DNA of 64,000 nt from Undaria pinnatifida (lineage: Eukaryota; Sar; Phaeophyceae; Laminariales; Alariaceae), in contig JABAKD010000010.1 in the NCBI GenBank assembly GCA_012845835.1, forward strand, positions 11,927,973-11,991,972, in the 5' to 3' direction. Shown one piece after another: positions 56,172 to 64,000 of this stretch (its first letter is position 1; each line of letters begins with the position of its first letter). Position numbers and translations under genes: made by a program. The notes under the pieces were generated by a model. It saw only the letters and a program-made list of their open reading frames with translations. It did no database searches and was not told the origin of the DNA.

Positions 56172-56879
56172 TGTATATGCTCCGTTCACCCAGGCACATA
56201 CGCAAGCATGCATGCATAGCATAGCCCCCCCCTATTTTCGCGTGTCATGACTGGACATCACGCACAAAGAATGTGAAACGAAGTGTATGTACGGGATACC
56301 GCTTGTTCTAAGGTCCGTGCAAGACAATTTCATCCGCTCACTCTTTGCACGATATATTTTGAAAAACAATTGTAACTTGAAACACTGATGGCCGTGACCG
56401 CCGCGGCGAGCTACTTGTGCGTCGATAGCCGTGACGGTTTTTGTTGCTGTTGGAAAAATGCAACATTTTCGACCAAAACTACCCCGAATTGTCCGAAATT
56501 CACGCGAATGACACGTATACTCACAACCCGCTTATAGAACTTATAGAACAAGCCGTACGGCGTACTGTAATGACAACCTGTGCATACGAACAAATACGTA
56601 CATCTAGCATTACGATAACAGCATACCTGGTACATGATATGATGTAATGCGAAGAGAGAGGAAAAGTCGCCGCAAGATCTATATATGTGTACTGCTGCTA
56701 TTGCAGAAATGCGCATAGTCCAACACGATCAAAACCAAACATATTCCAATTGCATTTAACACGTATATGTACGAACAGAGCGGCCGGCACGTACTTGAAA
56801 TTCCCGCCGAAACCACACCCAGCCGCAGGACCTTTTCGCCTCTACACGCAAAAATGATCGTTTCACGGGGTGGATCTAC
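56172..56879. other. Stretch without recognised gene
   Basis: Ordinary composition; a 68-codon plus frame (56441-56647) and a 101-codon minus frame have no support. Confidence 0.3.
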
Positions 56880-57285
56880 CCAGTTACCACACATGATCGT
56901 AACTCGCCCCTTCCGTCATCACAGCCACATCCTGTTCTGACTCCTTGCTCCAATTGGTAAACACTGAAGTGCTTTGGCGAATGGATGAAGTCCGGCAACC
57001 CTGCGCCACTGCTAGCGCTATCGCCCCCTTTGCTTCCACCACAACGTTCCCCCCCCCGACGTTTTCATATCGCGGTCCTTGAGGTATTCCACTATACCGT
57101 GCATGTAGGCGTCGATGTACAGCCACGGCACCCTGCTCCACGCGCGGATGTGACCGACCGGCACGCCATTGGTCGCCCCGGGCAAAATCTTGAACATATG
57201 GGGAAGGGACTATTCGCAGTGGAGGCGAACGAGGTGCGTGAGGTACGTTCGGTAACGCCCAATGGCATTTAAATCTGGGTGACAT
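56880..57285 (-). other. Unidentified coding-like patch
   Basis: On the minus strand a stretch near 57200-57070 reads MFKILPGATNGVPVGHIRAW then PWLYIDAYMHGIVEYLKDRD, which has the texture of real protein. Near 56990-56930 SPKHFSVYQLEQG appears in another frame. I do not recognise a family and do not call a gene. Confidence 0.25.
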
Positions 57286-57539
57286 CGGCCATCGGCTCCC
57301 TTATGGAACTTTCACCTTTTCCAGCGCGACATGCTGTCGTGCTCACTTCAGCAGGCACCCCAGTGCGAGCGCGTGCTTGTGCGATTATAGCCCCAAGAGA
57401 GAGAGAGAAAGAGGGAGGGAGAAAGAGCTGCTTCCTGTGCATTTCGTGCGTGTTTGCATTTTTTTTCTTCTCTGGCAGCACAACAAATCTTGCGAATATC
57501 TCGCGCGATATCGTTTCCCTCCGGAAAAAAAAACTACCT

Positions 57540-58041
57540 GGGGGTCGATAAGAGGACCCCCCCCGCCCTTCCCCCCTCCCCCCCTCCCCCCCCCCCCCCC
57601 CCCCCCTTCTTCCCCCCGGCCGCTTAGAGATGCCGACGGTGGATGGCACTGCTGCGGCCTTTGCGTATCGCTCTGCAGCTCTGCAGCTCTGCATCTCTCC
57701 GCGTCATGTCATTTCGGCATGAATAACACTGTTCCCTCCTCTACCCGTCGAAACCATCTGCCGGCCTTCCATGCAGCCTTTGACCAACTTTCGAACTTCA
57801 TTCCAAAGGCCTTCAGGTGCACTATCCAGTCTTTCTCTTGCCCTCCTGAGTAGCCTTTACCCCCAACAAGCTCCCCAAACATCACCCTCTGTGGCAGACG
57901 CTTCTCCCCCATACGTGCTACGAATCCCGCAAACAACAACCTCCGTTTGCGCACTATCGCCTCTACGCTCTCGGAAGTTGTCTTGGCAATTTTTCCAATT
58001 GACTTGAGTCTGACGTGCGTACGCGTAGTGATAGGTGCCAC
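57540..58041 (-). mobile_element. LINE 3' fragment (C-terminal ORF2-like region)
   Basis: The minus-strand frame 58041-57709 contains VEAIVRKRRLLFAGFVARMG, then LPQRVMFGELVGGKGYSGGQ, KDWIVHLKAFGMKFESW and AGRWFRRVEEG. This is the C-terminal part of a LINE protein I recall from stramenopiles. A neighbouring frame continues with AAERYAKAAAVPSTVG and SKRPGG into a G-rich tail (57540-57610). The 5' part is missing, as is usual for LINE copies. It is a different LINE family from the one at 12771. Confidence 0.7.
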
Positions 58042-58117
58042 GTGTATACCTCCACCCCAGAGTGACTGGTGTCTCTTTCGTGAGCACGGGCTTGATTATG
58101 CGAGTTAATGTGAGGAC

Positions 58118-58302
58118 AGCAACAACAACAGCAACAACAACAACAACCACAACCACAACCACAACCACAACCACAACCACAACCACAACCACAACCACAA
58201 CCACAACCACAACCACAACCACAACCACAACCACAACCACAACCACAACAACAACAACAACGACAAAAACAACAACAACAGCAACAACAACAACAACAAC
58301 AA
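58118..58302. repeat. (CAA)n and (ACAACC)n compound microsatellite
   Basis: CAACAA units flank about seventeen units of ACAACC (58143-58247). Poly-Thr, poly-Val and poly-Leu/Trp frames result. Confidence 0.95.
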
Positions 58303-58424
58303 GAGGAAGCGTTTGCCGCCCTTTACTTTCAAGTCACAGATCTAGTTTTCCCGCAGAAAAGGAAACAAGTTGACCTTCTAGATCCGCATTTTCGCCAATA
58401 TCTCAATGCGTTTCGACTGCTTCG

Positions 58425-58678
58425 TGTTAAGATACGGCCTCGAAAGGCCTGTAATTGTCCGAATTGAGATCATTTGGATAAGTTTCGTACGATAAATTTG
58501 CGTTTTGTATTCGGGAAAGTTAGGAAATAAATCGGAGGCACGTGCCTCCGATCTCAGAAGCCATCCGGGGCTCTGATGGAATCGAACGAAGCTACGACTA
58601 CGAAGGCTAAGAAAGTGAGTACTCTCCAAGGACCTGATCAATTGGCAGACACTCTGTGTCCGCACCAATAACCTTACA
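58425..58678 (+). repeat. Left LTR of the Ty3/gypsy-like element
   Basis: Runs TGTTAAGATACGG to CAATAACCTTACA and includes the palindrome TCGGAGGCACGTGCCTCCGA. The ends TGTTAAG and CTTACA are imperfect inverted repeats, as is usual for LTRs. Confidence 0.75.
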
Positions 58679-59559
58679 CATGACGTCGTCTTAGGCCAGA
58701 CTTGCTATTGTGGCAGCGTTCCTCCAATCCCTCCAATAGCTGTTTTTCGTAGCGATTTTACTTTTGCTTTCCATCGAGCCCACAACCCCTGTTCCTTCAC
58801 GGGTGGCTTCTCAATGGAGGGAGCACCCAGGGGTCGGTTTGGGTGGACTCGCGCCCCTCGTCGACAGCACTGTCTTGGGTGGGCTCGTGCCCCACACCGA
58901 AAGCACTGCTTTGGGTGGACTCGAAGCCCTCGCCGAAAGCCCTGTCTTGGGTGGGCTCGCGCCCCACACTGAACATGCTGCCTTGGGTGGGCTCCCTCTC
59001 ACCTCTACCGCATTTCACGATTTTCGCACACACGAGCCACGTATAATAATTGACGGCTTTCTGCTTCCCCGGGGAGATTCATCGCTCCTGTTTCTGCCTC
59101 CGTCGCCACTGCTGAAGGCTGTACTGGCCGCGGGTCGATTTCGCCTGCCGCTGACACCGTTTTCGCTTCGGTTTTTTCCATACCCATCGAGGGCGGCACA
59201 GGCTCCGCAGAAGCCTGGCTGCAGCGACGCCCATCGCACAGCCGACTCTTCTATCAAGGAGTTCTACACAGGAGACGGCCTCCGCCGCGACCATCGGTTC
59301 GAAGGTGTCCGTCTCCGCCTTGCTTGGCACTCCAGCCCCTCCGTCGTCGACGAGGCGCCGACGAACAGCGACAGCAACGGGTAATGCACCCCCGCTGTAG
59401 ATTGTGGATTCGGGCCCGACGGGGCCCCTCGGCCATTTTCAAGACGAGTTACAACCCCGCCGCGAGTCCCACGGCCGCGGTCGACCCCGTCGACCGCCGC
59501 GACCCCTGCTCCTGCCGCTCCTCTTGTCCCCGCGGTACTGATCTCGTCCGACCGCGACC

Positions 59560-61233
59560 ATGCAGAGCCTATGGAAACTCCTCTCCTATGGCTCACGCCT
59601 TCTCCTGGTGACACGCCAACTGCGCCTACAAGGTCGGACGCCCTCGGTGGCGCTGCTGAATTGCGGTTTGCTGGTTCCGTCGCGTGTTATTCGCATGCCG
59701 ATTGGAAGCGAGAGCAGCACGCTGAGCCGACGTGCCACGCCACGATGTGTTTTATCTCTACCAGCGGGCCGTCGGTCCTGCCGCCCGACTTTTTGGCATG
59801 CTACCTCTCGCACAAGCGTCCATCCCTCTCAGACATCAAAAAGCTGGCGGGTAAGGGTCAACTGCATACAACCGACAACGTTAGTTCTACTCGCCCGTAA
59901 CCCGACACTGCCGCCAACAAAGTCTGACAAACCCAACTCTGTGGGGCGAGCAGCTTGCTTGCTAAACCACGAGCCAGGTCGCATCTACGTTCCCTTGCTC
60001 ATGTGCCCTTGGATCATGCAAGCTTGTCACTCGACGGCCTCTTGTCACCTTGGCACCACGCACACGTTGCGAATGCTGGAGCGGTTTTATCTGTGGATTG
60101 GCATGAATGTGTGCACCCGGTGGTGGCTTCGCCACTGCTTGAAGTGCCAAGCGCGTAAAACCCCACGGCTGACTGTCCGCTGGCCCATTATCTCAATGTT
60201 TATACCCGAAGGTTCAGGTGTCGCCGTCAGTGTTGACTACTTCGGCCCCCTTCCGGTCACACCACGAGGCAACATCTACATCCTGCTGTTCACCGATCGC
60301 TTCAGTCGCCGGGCCGACATGTTCCCCGTCACTGCCGCTGAGTTCACCGCGGAGGGTACACCAAATATCCTGGTGAACCATTACGTCCCCTTGTGGGGGT
60401 GCTCGCGCACCATACTTTCGGACAACAGACTCCAGTTCTGCTCCAAGCTTTCGCAAGCTGTATATCAGCTGTTGGGCGTGCACAAGCTTGTGACAAGCTA
60501 CTATCATCCCAACTGTAACGGGGGCGCTGAGCGGGTAAACCACACTTTGGCCCAAATGCTGGCTCTGGTCGTCAACGAGCGACAAGACGATTGGTACTTG
60601 CACCTGCCCCACGTCAAATTCGCTCACAACAATTCCGTCAGCGCGGCGACAGGTCTGGCGCCCAACGAGGTTCACATGGGCAGACTCCCACGGTCCCCCC
60701 TGACAGTTTTCGACCGCACTGGTGTCGTGGGACACCAGAGTCTCACCCGTGACCACCTGGTCTATTACGATTTGGCCACCGACCGGCAAAAGCGCGCGAA
60801 CGACATTGTCCGCGCACACCACGCCCTCACCGTTTCTCGTGTTCACCGCATAAACTCCGCCCTCGCCGACGCGCTGCGTCCAGCACCTAACTTCGCTACG
60901 GGTGGTTGGGCATGCATGTACAATTCTGCCTCTACCATCCGCCAGGGTGTGAAGGCGAACGCCAACGCCAAGGTACTCAAGGCCAAACTCGCGCTTAACT
61001 GGACGGGCCCGTCCAAGATTCTGGCAGTTGGTCCCTGCGCCGCCGCCGAGACCCCGGACGGTTCGCCGCTCGGGAGCAACCTCCTCTATTTGGATCTTCC
61101 TTCCGACCTGCCCGGTTCGGATGCTTGTCGGCGTGTGGCGATCAAGTGCTGCAAACCCTGCGCCAACCCCCGCGACATTGGGGATATGCCCAACTACCTA
61201 CCGGCGGGGCTGACGCAGTACGTGCTCAACTAA
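59560..61233 (+). CDS. Integrase region of the Ty3/gypsy-like element
   Basis: An open frame of 557 codons. The zinc-binding H-H-C-C pattern lies around residues 155-200 (CHLGTTHTLRMLERF to CTRWWLRHCLKCQARK), and the DDE core follows: VDYFGPLP, then LSDNRLQF, then GGAERVNHTLAQ. The C-terminal part reads SAATGLAPNEVHMGRLPRSP and LALNWTGPSKILAVG, typical of Ty3/gypsy integrases. It would join element DNA to the host chromosome. The first 130 residues have no clear homology and may not be translated as drawn. Confidence 0.8.
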   Translation: MQSLWKLLSYGSRLLLVTRQLRLQGRTPSVALLNCGLLVPSRVIRMPIGSESSTLSRRATPRCVLSLPAGRRSCRPTFWHATSRTSVHPSQTSKSWRVRVNCIQPTTLVLLARNPTLPPTKSDKPNSVGRAACLLNHEPGRIYVPLLMCPWIMQACHSTASCHLGTTHTLRMLERFYLWIGMNVCTRWWLRHCLKCQARKTPRLTVRWPIISMFIPEGSGVAVSVDYFGPLPVTPRGNIYILLFTDRFSRRADMFPVTAAEFTAEGTPNILVNHYVPLWGCSRTILSDNRLQFCSKLSQAVYQLLGVHKLVTSYYHPNCNGGAERVNHTLAQMLALVVNERQDDWYLHLPHVKFAHNNSVSAATGLAPNEVHMGRLPRSPLTVFDRTGVVGHQSLTRDHLVYYDLATDRQKRANDIVRAHHALTVSRVHRINSALADALRPAPNFATGGWACMYNSASTIRQGVKANANAKVLKAKLALNWTGPSKILAVGPCAAAETPDGSPLGSNLLYLDLPSDLPGSDACRRVAIKCCKPCANPRDIGDMPNYLPAGLTQYVLN

Positions 61234-61296
61234 TTTTCCAAAACGTCCCCGCCGTACCACGTCCCTCAAGATGACGTTTCGACTCCCCTCCAAAGG

Positions 61297-61500
61297 GTGA
61301 AGGTGGAGCAGATCACCGGTCATCAGTCGGTACGGGGGCGAGGTGGCGTCGTCGCGGTGCTATACAAGACGCATTGGGCGGGACTCTCCGAACCTTCCTG
61401 GGAGCGGAAAATGCACCTCCATCTCTCCCGCTCCCACATCTTGCCTCATTCGGCCGGAACCCCGGACCAGCACCGCCAAACCAACCGCCTCTACCACTGA
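61297..61500 (+). other. Chromodomain-like tail of the integrase
   Basis: VEQITGHQSVRGRGGVVAVL then YKTHWAGLSEPSWERKMHLH has the chromodomain layout: VExIxxHR, a V-Y-x-x-x-W pair and the closing SxWE. Chromoviruses carry such a domain after the integrase and use it to reach chromatin; the role here is by family analogy. Confidence 0.6.
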
Positions 61501-62807
61501 ATGCGGATCGGGGCCGCACAGCGCGAGCTCTCCCGCAACAACGGGGAACGTTCCCTAGCGCCGGGCTACGCCTGTGTCCCCCGCGCCGATTGGCTCCGTC
61601 GCTACCACGACAGAGTACTTCCTAAGCGAGCCCACGTTTGTTACAATGGAGATAATGGGTTTTGTTGGCTTGGAAAAATCAGCGCGAGCACTACCGAGGA
61701 CAAGTTATACCTGGTCCGCTTTCTGGACGACCCGGGACCGATTAAACTTCATCTTCCCCCGGCGCGCTACACGACTTCGACGGGAGCCACACGACTTCGA
61801 CGGGAGCCGTACGAGGCTCTTGGTGCCTGCAAGTTCACATCGCCAGTGCGTTTCCGCGGGGAATCCAACTTAATGTAGACGAATCTCGAAGCGCGGCCGT
61901 GGCCATTTAAATTTCAAGCCGCCACCGCTCCTCGATAGTTCTCCATTTTTAGGGGTTATGAGATTGAGTCTTTGTCTTTGGGTTGTTCGTAGTGTCCTGA
62001 GAGTCTTTGTCGGGTTTTGGGCGGTTCTTTCTATTTCTTTTCTTTTTGTCCTGCCAAACCCCCTGCTCAGTGCCGGGCCAAGGTTCGGGTAAAACGCCGC
62101 TATCTGAGGCGCAGGGCTGTCGATTTTTCGTCATTGTTCAATTTCGCCCTGCCGACGCCCTCCTCAGTCCAGAGCCGGGGGGCGCCCAGGGTACCCTGTT
62201 CGCGCGTAACGCGGTACAGGGCTATGTACGGGCCTGTGTGTCATATTTTATTTTTTTGTGTGTTGTATTTGTTCTACTTTGTTTTATCGAATAAACGCTT
62301 CCCCCTCTTGCGGGGCTGTAAGTGCGGCCACCTTCCATCCCGGGTTTTTGTCGTTCCTTCGTCTAGCCCCCCGCCATGCCGATGGCCCGCGGGAGGTTTT
62401 TTGCATGACTTCTCCCTTGTGTTAATGCCTGTGTTCCCGTCCATATCGACGAGGGCTCGCCTCACCATAGTACCTTTTTTGTGGTTGGTTCGCCGTAGAG
62501 CCTTTCCTGCCCCCCCCCGCCACACCGGCGATATGCGGCAGGTTCTAAACCTTTTCTACCCCCCCCCCCCCCCACGCCACATCGGCTGTACGCGGCAGGT
62601 TTTGACGGGTGGCTTTTGCCTTGTTGTAGGGTCTGTGTATCCTTCAACTTCTTTTCTTCGCGTGTTCCTGGCTCCATAGCCAGACCGTTAGAGATGTGGG
62701 AGTGGGTTTTGAGGAGCCGCATCTTCGACTCACGGTCTAGTTCGTAAAACCGGACTTTCCCCGAATCTCCCGTATTTCTGCATATGCGGCTCATCAGGGT
62801 GGGCTAG

Positions 62808-63071
62808 TGTTAAGATACGGCCTCGAAAGGCCTGTAATTACCCTAATTTAGATAATTTGGATAAGTTTCGTATGATAAGGTTGGCGTTTTATATTCGGGA
62901 AAGTCAGGAAATAGGTCGGAGGCACGTGCCTCCGATCTCAGAAGCCATCCGGGGCTCTGATGGAATCGAATAAAGCTACGACTACGAAGGCTTAGAAAGT
63001 GAGTACTCTCCTAGGACCTGCTCAATTGGCAGACCTGCAGGGGGCACTCTGTGTCCGCATCAATAAACTTA
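62808..63071 (+). repeat. Right LTR of the Ty3/gypsy-like element
   Basis: Same start and palindrome as the left LTR, preceded by CATCAGGGTGGGCTAG in the polypurine-tract position. The last few bases have diverged (CAATAAACTTA). The interval 61501-62807 before it shows no recognised protein and has C-rich tracts near 62510 and 62560. Confidence 0.7.
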
Positions 63072-63157
63072 AATTCGGAAACACAAAAACACCTACCTGG
63101 AATGATTCTATGAAATTGTATTGCACGGACCGTAGAAAAATCGCTCTCATAACATTA

Positions 63158-63759
63158 TGTTAAGGTATTAGTGGGGTAATAGTCCGTTTGACCACTTGCA
63201 AAAATTTAACCAATAGCTTACCCAAACTAAGCCTTATAACACTCCCCCCCCCTGAAATGGCGGGATAGCAAGTCGGCCGGGTATACGGGCGGACCTGTCA
63301 ATTATCCAAGCCGTTTCATTTCCTGGGTATACCGGGGAGAGTATTTTTCAAGTTCGACATGGGGAAAGTCTGAAAAGTTTTTTTTGTAGATGGTGGGATT
63401 TGAACTCACGACCCAAACAACCCATCGTCTGTCGACGACGCCATTTGTTAAGAAATTAGTGGGGTGTTAGTCCGGTTGGCCACTTGCAAAAGGTTAACCA
63501 ATAGCTTACCTTGTGAATTAGTGGGGTATTAGCCCTTGTGACCACTTGCAAAAGGTTAACCAATAGCTTACCCAAACTAAGCCTTATCACAATCTCCCCC
63601 CCTGAAACGGCGGGATAGCAGGTCGGCCGGATATACGGGCGGGCCTGTCGATTTCCGCCGTTTCAGGGGGGGAGAGTGTTATAAGGCTTATTTTGGGTAA
63701 GGTATCGGTTAACCTTTGCAAGTGGTCAAACGGACTAGTACCCCACTAATTCCTTAACA
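63158..63759 (-). mobile_element. Cluster of TRIM-like elements, partly inverted
   Basis: A minus-strand TRIM occupies 63158-63591: one terminal repeat at 63158-63241, C-rich complement of the purine tract, internal region with the tRNA-like arm and primer-binding-like motif (GACGACGCCA at 63434-63443), and a second terminal repeat from 63446 that is itself duplicated. A further, plus-strand terminal repeat (63677-63759) with its purine tract meets it head to head at about 63600-63660. Same family as 15111-15504. Nested insertion or rearrangement is likely. Confidence 0.7.
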
Positions 63760-63782
63760 ATTATATCATATATATATATCAC

Positions 63783-64000
63783 TCCCCCCCCCCCACCCCT
63801 TCGAACACTCCGCTTTCTCCTGGTTGTACGACCTACAGGATATACATGATAAACTAATGCATTCCTTCCACAACCGTCATATGTATTCCCTTAAAGGATT
63901 TATAGTTTCCGCGCACAGATTGAGCCCCCCCCCCCCCCCCCGCTCCCTCTTGTTCAAACCCAGGCCCCCACGCCCTTAAAAACTCCGCCCTCCCTTAACC
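63783..64000. repeat. Tandem partial copies of the 365-bp element
   Basis: A C-run at 63783 and another at 63927 each start a unit. 63835-63925 matches 44205-44310 (TACAGGA to TTTATAGTTTCCGCGCACAG), and 63927-64000 matches the C-run and CTTG-TCAAACCCAGGCCCCC start at 44108-44185. The last unit runs off the window. Confidence 0.65.

Larger units (their letters stand above)
58425..63071 (+). mobile_element. Ty3/gypsy-like LTR element with integrase, fossil
   Basis: Matching LTRs at 58425-58678 and 62808-63071 flank 4.1 kb of internal sequence in the same orientation as the coding part. Two bases after the left LTR stands the primer-binding-like TGACGTCGTC. In order follow a gag-like Pro/Gly-rich region with a short tandem repeat (LGGLAPHTE, LGGLEALAE; 58830-59000), an integrase frame (59560-61233) and a chromodomain-like tail (61297-61500). 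No reverse transcriptase was recognised, so the element is incomplete and can only have moved with help, if at all. The LTRs are about nine-tenths alike by eye. Confidence 0.75.

Overview
This window looks like nuclear DNA of a multicellular stramenopile, most like a filamentous brown alga of the Ectocarpus type. The basis is: intron-bearing genes with strong pyrimidine tracts before their acceptors; LINE and DIRS-type reverse-transcriptase proteins that I recognise from brown algae and oomycetes; a pentatricopeptide-repeat exon; and very long C, GTT and CAA runs. Family names come from memory of the families; nothing was searched.

Genes are few. At the left end, a minus-strand gene (exons near 5.2-6.0 kb and 0.27-0.71 kb, the latter with a PPR-like repeat) and a plus-strand gene (exon 1 at 6453-6692, exon 2 at 10818-11282) lie head to head. 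The plus-strand gene belongs to an unnamed family of small multi-pass membrane proteins. Further copies of its exon 1 lie at 14.63, 15.87 and 43.16 kb, and a further copy of exon 2 at 36.43 kb. All intact exon ends are phase 0. The introns on both sides of the divergent promoter carry related arrays, each about 2.5 kb, built on the half-site CAATAGGTATCGAT and its reverse complement.

Most of the rest is layered repeat. A block of about 5 kb at 16.4-21.4 kb recurs inverted at 43.7-49.2 kb, and parts of it recur directly at 21.4-25.1 kb. Comparing the arms exposes insertions: a 268-bp terminal-inverted-repeat element with a TGAT target duplication and its empty site, and an element of about 365 bp in the right arm. 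A tRNA-derived SINE is present four times.

Retroelement fossils are a short copia-like LTR element (31.9-33.2 kb), a separate copia pol fragment (33.3-34.6 kb, minus), a DIRS-like element (50.8-55.9 kb, minus), a Ty3/gypsy-like element with integrase and chromodomain-like tail between matching LTRs (58.4-63.1 kb), a solo LTR of that family (42.4 kb) and small TRIM elements (15.1 kb, 63.2-63.8 kb). LINE 3' fragments lie at 12.8-14.0, 27.0, 29.0-29.3 and 57.5-58.0 kb. Three LTR families share the primer-binding-like motif TG(G/A)CGTCGTC two bases after the LTR.

Two smaller arrays, one built on CCGCGG and one on CCCATGGG, share with the ATCGAT arrays the design of a short palindrome reiterated with spacers. 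I saw no rRNA gene, functional tRNA gene, CRISPR array or bacterial-style operon.
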